Under the pieces are notes generated by a model. It had not been told where the DNA came from. It ran no database searches and was given only the letters and a program-made list of their open reading frames with translations. Positions 1-9,002 of a stretch of DNA of 47,086 nucleotides are shown piece after piece; the stretch's first letter is position 1; each line of letters starts with the position of its first letter. The position numbers and the translations under genes were made by a program. Origin of the DNA: JAAYCT01 sp964499575 (GTDB taxonomy: Bacteria > Bacillota > Clostridia > Saccharofermentanales > Saccharofermentanaceae). Location: assembly GCA_964499575.1 (NCBI GenBank), contig CAZCLK010000013.1, positions 1-47,086 of the forward strand. The letters run 5' to 3'.

Positions 1-522
1 CATTCCTGTCGAATCCGGTTCTATTCACATCTCCAACCGTTGCATATTAACCATCTGCTTATACAAAAAAGCTGCCTCATTCGACTTTGTTACAAGTCTT
101 TTGAGACAGCCGCTTCTATTCAAAACGGACCGGAATTGAGCGGCGGCGGACGCGCTCTGCCTTAATGCGGTAAGGACTGTGACGAGCAAGCCAAGGAACC
201 CGGGGAGAGAAGTCGCGGAATGTTCGATGTACATGAGCACCCAAAGCGAGCCGGAGAGACGCGGGGATGCGACGGCACAGACCGTACCGGCGCGTCCATG
301 GTATAACATGTCCCGAAACTTTTCGATCGAAATGAGTCATGTGTTGTGTTTTTGAATATAAAGTGAATCAAATCAATCAAAATATAAATAATAATTCTAT
401 ATATCAGTGAACAATATATTCAGCTTCGATTTGCACGCGGATTCCCCGAAACCCCTTTAAGACAAAGGTTTTAGGCATTATGTTCACCTGTAACGGTCAT
501 TTTTCGGCTTCTGTTGAGGGTG
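1..522. other. Intergenic region, no gene recognised
   Basis: No convincing gene is seen here. Positions 120-300 are richer in G and C, while 310-600 is strongly AT-rich. Short open frames on the minus strand (for example 116-340) have no ribosome binding site and no recognisable protein motif. A minus-strand terminator at 65-110 suggests that a transcript crosses 120-320 from right to left, so a small RNA or a decayed gene is possible. The AT-rich half leads into the promoter of the sugar-transport genes. Confidence 0.5.
65..110 (-). terminator. Intrinsic terminator, minus strand
   Basis: Read on the minus strand, outer arms GCTGTCTCA and TGAGGCAGC (one G-U pair) enclose an inner GACTT/AAGTC stem. 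They are followed by six T residues at 70-65. This is a classic rho-independent terminator. No gene on the minus strand immediately upstream of it could be recognised. Confidence 0.7.
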
Positions 523-551
523 TTGCATAGAAAAAAAACTGATGCTATAAT
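523..551 (+). promoter_or_regulatory. Sigma-A promoter of the sugar transport operon
   Basis: The -35 box is TTGCAT (523-528), the -10 box is TATAAT (546-551) and the spacer is 17 bases. It lies about 60 bases before the solute-binding protein start, which has its own AGGAGG at 600-605. No clear catabolite-response element was seen nearby. Confidence 0.75.
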
Positions 552-613
552 CAAACGGTCGGAAGAAATTTCGATAAATCACATCATCACACAATTTTTA
601 GGAGGAAAAGTGA

Positions 614-2071
614 ATGAAAAAACTAGTCGCACTAGTACTTTCGCTGGTTCTCGTTCTGGGCGTTGTTGCAGCTTGCAATGACGACAAGGGCGAAGCCACA
701 ACAACACCAGCAGCCACGAAGGCTTCTGATGGACCGACAGAGGCCGTTGTAACCGACACGACAGTGACGGGACTTCAGGGTGATTTGACGGTATGGTCTT
801 TTACCAACGAGATTAAGACCATGACCATCGCCTTCAAGGCGGCAAACCCGGACGTTAACGTAACCTACGTCGAGATCCCTTCCGACGGCGGTGAGTTCAG
901 GCAGAAAGCCATCGCGGCCGCCAACACAGCGGAGTGCCCCGATGTTATCGGCTTGGAGTCTGCTTTCGTTAAGGAATTCGTCGACAGCGACATGCTGTAT
1001 GACCTTTCCGATCTCAAGCCTTATGCGGATGCCCTCCAGGTTTACGCAAACACCATCGAGGTCGGAACGAACATTGAGACCGGCGAAATCCGTGCGTATT
1101 CTTACCAGAATACCCCCGGTGCCGTTTTCTATCGTCGCAGCCTTGCCAAGGAATACTTCGGCACGGATGATCCTGCCGAGATCCAGGCTCTGATGGCTGA
1201 CATGGACAAGTTTACCGATATGGCTGCTGTCGTTAAGGAAAAGTCCGGCGGCAAGACCTTCATGGTCTCTTCCGTTCAGGAGTTCCGTAACACCTATTTC
1301 TCAAACCGTACAGATCCTTGGTTTGTTGACGACACCCTCGTCATTGACCCGAAGATCGACGAGTTGTTCGACATCGCCAAAACGTTCAAAGAGAACGGTT
1401 ACGAGGCCGGTGCCGGCCAGTGGTCTGAGGGTTGGTTCAACGGAATGAAGGACGCTCTCTCTGACGCCGAAGGCAATGCGATTAAGATCTTCTGCTACTT
1501 CCTGCCGACATGGGGTCTGCCTTATGTTCTGGCTCCGAACGCCGGTGACGCCACAAAGGGCGACTGGGGTTGCGTATCCGGTCCTCAGGCTTATCAATGG
1601 GGCGGAACATGGATTGGTGTTATGAAGAATGCCAAGAACCCCGAAGTTGGCAAGGCCTTCGTTCAGTTCTGCACGCTCGACGAGACGCACCTGAAGAACT
1701 GGGCAACCGGTGTTTACACCCACGACTACCTTGCTAATATTGATCCTGATTTGGCGGGTCCCGCCGGTGACGGAGCAATTTCACAAGCTGCCGGAGACTT
1801 TATCTGCAGCCAGAAGCTTGTAGAAGAGTTGATCCCCACATTTGACAATTCCGAGATGAGTGCATTCCTTGGCGGACAGAACTCCTACGGCGGATTTGCC
1901 GAGGCAGCTCCGAAGTGCAGAGCTGACCTGTTCCAAGGATCTGACGAGGCTGTTCAGAACGCCCTTGCTAACCCGCTTGATAAGTATGCTACTGGCGATC
2001 TGACCAAGGAAGCAGCGATTCAAGAATTCAAGGATGCCGTTGCGGCTGCCTTCCCGGACAAGAGCGTGTAA
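614..2071 (+). CDS. Sugar ABC transporter substrate-binding lipoprotein
   Basis: Extracellular solute-binding protein (family 1), the receptor of a carbohydrate importer, 485 residues. It begins with a lysine-rich n-region and a hydrophobic stretch ending in the lipobox VVAAC, so the mature protein would be lipid-anchored at Cys21. A Thr/Ala-rich linker follows (about 25-50), then the binding-protein fold starting near LTVWSFTNE. AGGAGG eight bases before the ATG fixes the start. Two permease genes follow in the same direction, and a GH10 xylanase after them suggests xylo-oligosaccharides as substrate. That substrate assignment is inference from context only. The family assignment is firm. 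Confidence 0.93.
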   Translation: MKKLVALVLSLVLVLGVVAACNDDKGEATTTPAATKASDGPTEAVVTDTTVTGLQGDLTVWSFTNEIKTMTIAFKAANPDVNVTYVEIPSDGGEFRQKAIAAANTAECPDVIGLESAFVKEFVDSDMLYDLSDLKPYADALQVYANTIEVGTNIETGEIRAYSYQNTPGAVFYRRSLAKEYFGTDDPAEIQALMADMDKFTDMAAVVKEKSGGKTFMVSSVQEFRNTYFSNRTDPWFVDDTLVIDPKIDELFDIAKTFKENGYEAGAGQWSEGWFNGMKDALSDAEGNAIKIFCYFLPTWGLPYVLAPNAGDATKGDWGCVSGPQAYQWGGTWIGVMKNAKNPEVGKAFVQFCTLDETHLKNWATGVYTHDYLANIDPDLAGPAGDGAISQAAGDFICSQKLVEELIPTFDNSEMSAFLGGQNSYGGFAEAAPKCRADLFQGSDEAVQNALANPLDKYATGDLTKEAAIQEFKDAVAAAFPDKSV

Positions 2072-2135
2072 GTTAGATCTGCCCCGTTCTCTGATTCGGA
2101 ACTCACAATGAACGAACAAGTTTATGGTGGCAAGG

Positions 2136-2160
2136 CCTGCGCCTCTTGTAGGCGCAGGCG
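2136..2160 (+). promoter_or_regulatory. Perfect 10-bp hairpin between binding protein and permease genes
   Basis: GCCTGCGCCT (2136-2145) and AGGCGCAGGC (2151-2160) form a perfect stem with a five-base loop. No T-run follows, so it is probably not a full terminator. Stable hairpins between a binding-protein gene and its permeases commonly protect the upstream mRNA and reduce read-through, giving excess binding protein. A smaller CCGAT/ATCGG arm pair follows at 2168-2182, just before the permease ribosome binding site. Confidence 0.6.
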
Positions 2161-2198
2161 CTTGTCACCGATTAATCATCGGTAATGGAGGAACAGCT

Positions 2199-3293
2199 AT
2201 GCTTACCGGCAAATCGACAAAATCGACAGGCGTTGCGGTCAAAGCTGGGTCGGGGAATAGGGAACGCATGCATCTCAGTCTCGAGAAGGGGCATGTTGCC
2301 TACGTTATGATTGCGCCCTTTATCATTGTGTTTTGTATCTTCTCTCTCTATACGATTGCATATACTCTCTATATAGCATTTACGAATCTGAATACTTTAA
2401 AGCCGTCACAGGCTAAATTTGTAGGCTTGGATAACTTTGAGAAGTTTTTCAAGAATTTCTTGCCCAAGGAACTGTCTTGGGACGCGATCAAGGAATCATT
2501 TCAATACGACACTTTCTCCGTTCAGAAGAAATCCATTGTGAACACATGGAAAATCTGGCTGGTCAACTATATTCCGCAACTTTCCATTGCAATGTTATTA
2601 AGCGTATGGTTCAGCAGTTCTTTTTTGAAGATCAAACTGATTGGTTTCTGGCGCTCGATTCTTTATATGCCGAATCTTCTGATGCCCGCCACAGTCGGTG
2701 TTATTTTCTTCAAAATATTCCAGGATAAATTGGCTCCCGCCAATCAGTTCATGGTCGGAATGACCGGCATTTGGGAAAAACCATTTGAGTTTATGTTGGA
2801 TAAGAACTTTGCTCAGATGTTGATTTCCTTTATCCAGTGGTGGATGTGGTACGGAAACACGATCGTTGTTCTGGTCGCCGGAATGTCGTCTATCTCTGTG
2901 GCTCTTTATGAGTCCGCAATGATCGACGGGGCCGGGGGCACAAAGATGTTCTGGTATATCACACTACCTTCTCTCAGGCCGATACTTGTATACACTCTGG
3001 TCACTTCGTTGGTAGGCGGAATGCAGATGTTCGACATTCCTTATCTGATTTCCGCGGAAGGAAATCCCAGCAACTCGATCACGACGATGTTCTGCCTTAT
3101 GCAAAGACAGTTTCAGATCGGGAACGCTGCCGGATCGGCAGCCGCGATCGGAATCATTATTCTTCTCATGACAACGGTTTGCTCCATGATCATTTTCTTC
3201 CTGTTGCGTGACAAAGATGCGATTACAGAAAGAAAAGCCATGATAGCCGCACGCAGAGAACGTGCGCTTAAAGCTAAAGGGGGTAGAGCATAA
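2199..3293 (+). CDS. Sugar ABC transporter permease (MalF/UgpA type)
   Basis: Inner-membrane permease of the binding-protein-dependent importer, 364 residues from the chosen start. The open frame continues upstream to 2124, but GGAGG at 2187-2191, seven bases before ATG 2199, marks the real start and keeps the intergenic hairpin outside the gene. Six or so hydrophobic segments are visible, the first near VAYVMIAPFIIVFCIF. The coupling loop for the ATPase is visible as ESAMIDGAGGTKMFWYITLP, a variant of the EAA motif. It overlaps the next permease by one base (TAATG), which indicates translational coupling. No ATPase gene is present in the operon. Confidence 0.92.
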   Translation: MLTGKSTKSTGVAVKAGSGNRERMHLSLEKGHVAYVMIAPFIIVFCIFSLYTIAYTLYIAFTNLNTLKPSQAKFVGLDNFEKFFKNFLPKELSWDAIKESFQYDTFSVQKKSIVNTWKIWLVNYIPQLSIAMLLSVWFSSSFLKIKLIGFWRSILYMPNLLMPATVGVIFFKIFQDKLAPANQFMVGMTGIWEKPFEFMLDKNFAQMLISFIQWWMWYGNTIVVLVAGMSSISVALYESAMIDGAGGTKMFWYITLPSLRPILVYTLVTSLVGGMQMFDIPYLISAEGNPSNSITTMFCLMQRQFQIGNAAGSAAAIGIIILLMTTVCSMIIFFLLRDKDAITERKAMIAARRERALKAKGGRA

Positions 3294-4156
3294 TGTCCAC
3301 AAATACCAAACTATCCCAGAGCGGTCATTTTCGTTTAGGTGTTGCTCGTTTCTTCATCTACGTCGTTCTGATCTTCCTCGCGATCGTGGCAATCATCCCT
3401 GTATGGCTGGTCTTTATGAATGCGACACGTTCTACTGAAGAGATATATGCGGGCATGTCGTTTCTACCCAGCACATCGTTAAAAGACAACTGGGACTTCA
3501 TCATGACCCGTGACGTTCAGATGTGGACCGGATACAAGAACAGCGCAATTGTTACTGTTTCGTCAACGCTTCTTACCGTCTATTTTTCGATGTTAACCGC
3601 TTATGCCATCGAAGTATATAATTTCCGATTCAAGGAATTCTTCCGCAGGTTTATCTACATCCTGGTTTTGATTCCTACGTCGGTTTCTATTATCGGATTT
3701 GTCCAGTTCATGGATAAGCTCAACATGACCAATACCTTTTGGCCGTTGATCGTTCCTGCTATCGCCGCACCGGGTTCCGTGTTTTTCGCGGAGCAGTATT
3801 TGAAGACGGCACTCGTAAAAGATTTGATATTGTCCGCTCGTATCGACGGATGCGGAGAGTTCGGTATCTTTCACCGGATCATGTTGCCGATGGCAAAGCC
3901 CGGAATATTCACCCTCATGATTTTCTCGATCGTCGCCGGATGGAACAACTTCTTCCTTCCCTCGATGATTCTCAGCACTACGGAGAAGTATACGGTTCCG
4001 CTGGTTGTTAAACTACTGAAGGGAGACCGTTTCAGAACGAACGTCGGCGCTGTCTATGTCGGTATCGTAATGTCGGTTCTGCCGGTTATCGTTATCTTTG
4101 TGGTGTTGTCCAAACAGATCGTAGGCGGCTTGACATTGGGCGCTCTAAAAGAATAG
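3293..4156 (+). CDS. Sugar ABC transporter permease (MalG/UgpE type)
   Basis: Second membrane subunit of the importer, 287 residues, with about six transmembrane segments. The coupling motif is SARIDGCGEFGIFHRIMLP, a diverged EAA loop that retains the central IDG and final LP. It follows the MalF-type subunit with a one-base overlap, so the two should be made in equal amounts and form a heterodimer. An imperfect terminator follows, then the xylanase. The cytoplasmic ATPase is presumably supplied from elsewhere, as in the shared MsmK/MsiK-type ATPases of other Firmicutes. Confidence 0.93.
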   Translation: MSTNTKLSQSGHFRLGVARFFIYVVLIFLAIVAIIPVWLVFMNATRSTEEIYAGMSFLPSTSLKDNWDFIMTRDVQMWTGYKNSAIVTVSSTLLTVYFSMLTAYAIEVYNFRFKEFFRRFIYILVLIPTSVSIIGFVQFMDKLNMTNTFWPLIVPAIAAPGSVFFAEQYLKTALVKDLILSARIDGCGEFGIFHRIMLPMAKPGIFTLMIFSIVAGWNNFFLPSMILSTTEKYTVPLVVKLLKGDRFRTNVGAVYVGIVMSVLPVIVIFVVLSKQIVGGLTLGALKE

Positions 4157-4191
4157 CAGGAGCGCAAGCGCGACAAGCAATACTCAACCGG

Positions 4192-4219
4192 AGGAGAAGC
4201 ATCAAAGCTTCTCCTTCTT
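4192..4219 (+). terminator. Terminator or attenuator after the permease genes
   Basis: AGGAGAAGC (4192-4200) pairs with GCTTCTCCT (4207-4215) around a six-base loop. The tail TCTT is short, so termination may be partial. That would let some transcription continue into the xylanase gene 70 bases downstream. Confidence 0.6.
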
Positions 4220-4287
4220 AATGTAAAGGAAAATTAATCGTTTAGCGGTAAGAAATTCAGGAGATTTTTAAATTGAAGGAGCGGAAA

Positions 4288-6912
4288 ATGAAACATCATC
4301 TCAAATCTATTTTCTCAGCGATTCTGATCCTTTCCATATTGATCGGGTCAGCCGCATGTAAAGAGACGGTCGAACCGTCATGGACACCCCCGACCGGCGC
4401 GACTCAGACTACTGTTGCGAATGCTTCCGACCCCGTGGCACAGGACGGAAAACTCGGAGAGAACAGTTTCGAAGAAGATGCCGATCTCGCCGGTTGGATC
4501 GGACGCGGAGAGGGGCAGTCCGTCGCAGTTTCGCGGTCCCAGGATTTTGCCCGTACAGGCTATTCAAGCCTTTATTCCGAGGGCAGGACACAGGATTGGA
4601 ACGGTCCCGGATGTGCGTATCCATTTATCGGCGACACCACCTATGATATCGACGTTTGGGTTTATCAGAATTCGGGCGCTACCCAGACGATGGTTCTGTC
4701 GGCCGAGGTCACTGTTGACGGAGTTGCCGGGTATCAGAATATCAATCGTACCGAATGTAATAGTGATACATGGACAAAATTGACCGGAATATTCAGAGCC
4801 GGAGCCAATGCGGAAAAAACGGTGATCTATCTGGAGACTCTGGGCGCTGAAACATTACCCTTCTATATCGATGATATCCGCATCACAGACTCGGAGTCTG
4901 CTGAAATGATGGTTGATTTACCCAGCCTCAAGGAAGTCTATGAGGATGATTTCCCGATTGGTTGCGCGGTCCCGCTTTCGATGTTCAGTGATGATACGTT
5001 CATGGAATTTGTGGGCAATCAATACAGCACGTTTACTCATGAAAATGAACTGAAACCGGAGAACGTGCTGGATCTTGAGGAATGCAGAACCCGTGCTGCC
5101 GAAGGGGATGAGACGCACCCCGCCATCAGTATTGAAAAGGCTAAGGCTTTACTGGACTATGCCAAGGAGAACGGGTACACCGTGAACGGGCATGTTTTGG
5201 TATGGTTTAAGCAAACACCGAAGGATTTTTTCCGTGTGGGGTATCAGCCGGACGGAGAACTGGTCACCAAGGCCGTTATGCTTCAACGTTTGGAGAACTA
5301 TATTGCCGCGGTTTTCGAAGCGGTGTATCCGGACTACTCCGGTGTTGTGACATCATGGGATGTCGTCAACGAAGCCATTTCCGACAGTGACGGCAAGCTC
5401 CGGCCGGCGAAAACCGATGACCCGACCGAGGATAATCTGTGGGCGGAAGTTGTCGGAGATGATTATGTCGTTAAGGCATTCGAGTACGCCAGAAAATATG
5501 CTCCGGAGGGTGTTAAACTCGTTTACAACGACTACAGTGTTCCGTATGAGCCGAAACTCAGCGGAATCGTTGAATTGGTTAAGGGGCTGAATGAAAAGGG
5601 CCTTATTGATGCCGTCGGTTTCCAGGCTCACTATCAGATGGAGAATCCCGCTGTTCAGCAGGTTACGAGCGCCATGCAGAAATTCATCGATATGGGTCTG
5701 AGTATCCGTGTCACGGAGCTCGACATCGAGGCCGCCAATAACAGCGAAGAAGAGATGCTGAAGCAAGCGAAGCGCTACAGCAGTCTGATGGCCGGTTTCC
5801 AGCAGTTGGCAGACCATATCGATGCGGTCGTCATTTGGGGCATCTCGGATGGTACCAGCTGGAAAGCGGATAAGTATCCTCTGCTGTTTACCGCGGATTT
5901 CCAACCGAAGTACGCATTCTGGGCATTGACGGATCCTTCCCAACTTCCTCCCGAGGTACTGATCGCCAATGCGTTCGGTTTCCGGGCACCCAGTGATCAG
6001 GAGTTCGGGCGCGCTACCGAATATGAGTTTGCAAACCATCGTTTCAGCGCGTTGCATGATGAAGAGTCCGTGTATGTCCAAATCCATGTCGCGGATCAAA
6101 CGAAGGATGACGCGGACAGCGTTACCGTGTTTTTCGCGGAGGATACGGTTGTTGTTAAGCGCAGTGAAGGAACAGAGACCGACGAAGGGTACACCGTGCT
6201 CGCGACCTTATCGAAGGCGGGCAAGCAGACAACGAATAATCCGTTCGACATTTTAATTATGGATAACGGAAAGCCGGCGGCATGGAACGATAAAGTCAAC
6301 GCCGAGGCGACCCGGAATATGGGCAAACTGGCGTTTAAGTCCATGGCGGACTGCGCTACGGCGGTATACGGAAAGCCGAATATGAGCGGCAGTTCGATCG
6401 ATCCCGCGTGGGACAGCGTTCCGGCGTTTTTAGCGGATAAGTCAACGAGTTCAACAGCAACCGAGAACGGAGCCGTGAAGGTCGAGTTCAAGTTGATGTG
6501 GCAGGAGGACATGTTGTATGTCTTGATGAATGTGACCGACCCGCATTTGGACGACACATCCGCAACGTCCTATGAGCAGGACTCTGTCGAGGTTTTCCTG
6601 GATGAGGGCAACCATCGGAAGGGCGTCTACGAAGAAGACGACGGACAGTACCGCCTCAATTTCAAAAACGTCCTTTCTGCCGATCACGGCACGGCGGTAC
6701 CTGTAACCCGCACTATCATCACCGATACCGGGTTTATCGCCGAAATGGCCATTCCGTTGACCGAAACGGCCGTGAGCGGGCAGATCATGGGGCTGGACAT
6801 TCGCTATAACAATATCACCTCCGGCGGCACGCGCATGCTGCTGAATTTCTGGGACATGACCGATACCGGATGGAAGGATACCGCGGTCTTCGGACTGGTC
6901 GAACTGGAGTAA
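4288..6912 (+). CDS. Secreted GH10 endo-1,4-beta-xylanase with CBM22- and CBM9-like modules
   Basis: Cleaves internal beta-1,4 xylosidic bonds of xylan outside the cell. 874 residues from ATG 4288, which is preceded by AAGGAG; a TTG 15 bases upstream is less likely. A signal peptide ends in lipobox GSAAC (Cys24), so the enzyme should be a surface lipoprotein. A CBM22/CBM4_9-like module spans about 55-202. The GH10 barrel spans about 211-550, with acid/base Glu362 in WDVVNEA and nucleophile Glu477 in VTELDI. The C-terminus holds a weak CBM9-like module (about 555-690) and a clearer CBM9 module (about 690-874). The importer immediately upstream fits uptake of its products. It ends at a strong terminator. 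Confidence 0.93.
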   Translation: MKHHLKSIFSAILILSILIGSAACKETVEPSWTPPTGATQTTVANASDPVAQDGKLGENSFEEDADLAGWIGRGEGQSVAVSRSQDFARTGYSSLYSEGRTQDWNGPGCAYPFIGDTTYDIDVWVYQNSGATQTMVLSAEVTVDGVAGYQNINRTECNSDTWTKLTGIFRAGANAEKTVIYLETLGAETLPFYIDDIRITDSESAEMMVDLPSLKEVYEDDFPIGCAVPLSMFSDDTFMEFVGNQYSTFTHENELKPENVLDLEECRTRAAEGDETHPAISIEKAKALLDYAKENGYTVNGHVLVWFKQTPKDFFRVGYQPDGELVTKAVMLQRLENYIAAVFEAVYPDYSGVVTSWDVVNEAISDSDGKLRPAKTDDPTEDNLWAEVVGDDYVVKAFEYARKYAPEGVKLVYNDYSVPYEPKLSGIVELVKGLNEKGLIDAVGFQAHYQMENPAVQQVTSAMQKFIDMGLSIRVTELDIEAANNSEEEMLKQAKRYSSLMAGFQQLADHIDAVVIWGISDGTSWKADKYPLLFTADFQPKYAFWALTDPSQLPPEVLIANAFGFRAPSDQEFGRATEYEFANHRFSALHDEESVYVQIHVADQTKDDADSVTVFFAEDTVVVKRSEGTETDEGYTVLATLSKAGKQTTNNPFDILIMDNGKPAAWNDKVNAEATRNMGKLAFKSMADCATAVYGKPNMSGSSIDPAWDSVPAFLADKSTSSTATENGAVKVEFKLMWQEDMLYVLMNVTDPHLDDTSATSYEQDSVEVFLDEGNHRKGVYEEDDGQYRLNFKNVLSADHGTAVPVTRTIITDTGFIAEMAIPLTETAVSGQIMGLDIRYNNITSGGTRMLLNFWDMTDTGWKDTAVFGLVELE

Positions 6913-6949
6913 TCTTTGATCGAGTGATCTTCAGGATCCATCGAACACG

Positions 6950-6992
6950 ATCTCCCGCCGAACGGTTGATGACCGGGAGGCGGGAGATTTTT
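6950..6992 (+). terminator. Intrinsic terminator after the xylanase gene
   Basis: ATCTCCCGCC (6950-6959) and GGCGGGAGAT (6979-6988) form a 10-bp stem; the long loop has minor internal pairing. Five T residues follow (6988-6992). It closes the sugar-utilisation segment. Confidence 0.85.
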
Positions 6993-7098
6993 GGTTCGGT
7001 ACGTGAAATGACAGAGGCGGAATGTCGAAGATCGGGCGGATCAAGCTTTTTTATTCATCGAAAATACAAATCGTTCGGTATGACTTCTGTTTTTACGA

Positions 7099-7104
7099 TA
7101 TAAT
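7099..7104 (+). promoter_or_regulatory. -10 box before the ABC exporter gene
   Basis: TATAAT lies 28 bases before the exporter ATG. A good -35 box is not visible; the nearest candidate TTCGGT (7074-7079) gives a 19-base spacer. The ribosome binding site AGAGAGG follows. Confidence 0.4.
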
Positions 7105-7131
7105 GACCAATACAAAGAGAGGTACGGATCC

Positions 7132-8895
7132 ATGAAAAACACCGTCAGCGAAGCGCTTTTCGACCAAAAAAGACCGTTGAACCTCTTTATTCGCTACTAT
7201 CGTTACGATGTGAGATTATTCGTTCTGGACATGATATGCGCGATATTCATCGCGGCCGTGGACCTTCTATTCCCGATGGTCACGCGCTTTTCCCTGACGA
7301 ATTATTTGCCCGAAAAGAAATACACTGCCTTTTTTCTGATCATCGGCGCGATGGCGGCGGGCTTTGTCCTGCGTGGCGTAATGCAATTCGTCGTTACGTA
7401 TTGGGGGCACCTGATGGGCGCCAATATCGAGATGCGAATGCGGTACGATCTGTTTTCGCATATTCAGAAACTATCGTATCCTTTTTTCGACAAGACCCGG
7501 ACGGGAACGCTGATGAGCCGGATCCTTCCGGAGCTTTTCGATATTACGGAGTTGGCGCACCACGGTCCCGAAGAACTTGTGATATCAACGGTTTCCCTGA
7601 TCGGAGCGACAATCGCGCTGTTCCTGATCAATGTACGACTCGGTCTGATCCTGGCGCTGAGCACCCCGATACTCATCTTGATCGCGATCCTTCTTCGCAA
7701 GAAGCTTTCCGGCGCGTCGAAACACCTGAAGGAAAGTACGGCGGAGATCAACGCGGAACTTGAGTCGTGTATTTCGGGAGTGCGCTTATCCATGGCGTTC
7801 GGAAACGAAGAACGTCAAACCGAGAAGTTCCAGAATAAGAGCTGGCTGTACCGGATGGCCCGGGCGAGATATTACAAAACGATGGCGGTGTTCCATACTT
7901 CCATGGAGAGCGTGGTGAGCGTTCTGACGCTTGTCGCGATCGCGGCCGGCGGATATTGGATCATGAGAGACGAGCTCAACCTGGTGGATTTAGTCACGTT
8001 CACTCTTTATGTTTCGGTCTTTGCGGGTCCGATTCGCAGTCTGGCCTTCTTTACGGAGATCTACCAGTCCGGCATGGCCGGATTTCTGAGGTTTATTGAG
8101 ATCATGAAAGTCAAACCGGATATCGTCAACCGCGAAAATGCGATCGTCGTCGATCGGATCAAAGGGGAGATTACCTTCGAGAACGTTTCTTTTTCATACA
8201 GTCAGGATGAATCGGCGGACATGGTCCTTTCCGATATCGACCTGATCATTCCCGCGGGGAAAACGACAGCTGTGGTCGGACCCTCGGGAAGCGGAAAAAC
8301 GACACTGTGTCATCTGATCCCGCGCTTTTATGAGACGCGTTCGGGGCGTGTCAAGATCGACGGAATCGATATCCGGGACATGGATATCGCATCCTTGCGC
8401 AAGAATATCGGCATTGTTCAGCAGGATGTTTTCCTTTTTGCCGAGACCATTATGGAAAACATTCGTTTCGGAGATCCGGACGCGGACGATGAGGCCGTCA
8501 TGAGAGCGGCCACTCAGGCCGAGATGCACGAGTATATCATGTCCCTGCCGGAGGGCTATCAGACGGTGATCGGCGAGCGGGGTGTCACGCTTTCGGGCGG
8601 CCAAAAACAAAGAATTTCAATCGCCCGGGTCTTCCTCAAAAACCCGCCGATCCTCATCCTGGATGAGGCGACGTCCTCGCTGGATACGCTGACCGAGAAC
8701 AAAATCAAGGAGTCAATCGAACGTTTATCGCACGGCAGGACATCCGTAATCATCGCTCACCGATTGTCCACTATTCGAAAAGCAGATCAGATCGTCTATC
8801 TGAACGAGAAAGGTATTGAAGAAAAGGGCACACACGAGGAGCTGATGAGGCTTCAGGGTGCATACTATCGCCTGCAGACGATGCAGGTTGAGTAG
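7132..8895 (+). CDS. ABC exporter, fused membrane and ATPase domains (MsbA/LmrA type)
   Basis: Half-transporter of 587 residues that would work as a dimer to export a lipid, peptide or drug; the substrate is unknown. The N-terminal half holds six transmembrane helices (about 25-330). The ATPase half has Walker A GPSGSGKTT (about 382-390), signature LSGGQ (about 487), Walker B ILILDEATSSLD (about 507) and the H-loop histidine in IIAHRLS. It has its own candidate -10 box and is separated from the xylanase by a terminator. It is not the missing ATPase of the sugar importer, because its membrane domain is fused. It is followed by the sigI-rsgI pair with a 107-base gap and no clear terminator. Confidence 0.93.
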   Translation: MKNTVSEALFDQKRPLNLFIRYYRYDVRLFVLDMICAIFIAAVDLLFPMVTRFSLTNYLPEKKYTAFFLIIGAMAAGFVLRGVMQFVVTYWGHLMGANIEMRMRYDLFSHIQKLSYPFFDKTRTGTLMSRILPELFDITELAHHGPEELVISTVSLIGATIALFLINVRLGLILALSTPILILIAILLRKKLSGASKHLKESTAEINAELESCISGVRLSMAFGNEERQTEKFQNKSWLYRMARARYYKTMAVFHTSMESVVSVLTLVAIAAGGYWIMRDELNLVDLVTFTLYVSVFAGPIRSLAFFTEIYQSGMAGFLRFIEIMKVKPDIVNRENAIVVDRIKGEITFENVSFSYSQDESADMVLSDIDLIIPAGKTTAVVGPSGSGKTTLCHLIPRFYETRSGRVKIDGIDIRDMDIASLRKNIGIVQQDVFLFAETIMENIRFGDPDADDEAVMRAATQAEMHEYIMSLPEGYQTVIGERGVTLSGGQKQRISIARVFLKNPPILILDEATSSLDTLTENKIKESIERLSHGRTSVIIAHRLSTIRKADQIVYLNEKGIEEKGTHEELMRLQGAYYRLQTMQVE

Positions 8896-9002
8896 AATTT
8901 GCTGATCCGGATCCTGAAGCATTGCCGATGGATTGATTATCCGACCCTCCCAAACCATAATTTGATTGTGTATATAGGGGTAGAAGTACTTCATGATCGT
9001 GG

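Noticed and set aside
430..475. SigI-type promoter before the sugar operon (C-rich element near CCCCGAAACCCC)
   Set aside because: The C-rich and CGAA elements are not in the order and spacing expected of SigI promoters, and a good sigma-A promoter explains the gene.
7132..8895. This ABC gene as the ATPase of the sugar importer
   Set aside because: It has its own six-helix exporter membrane domain and is separated by a terminator.
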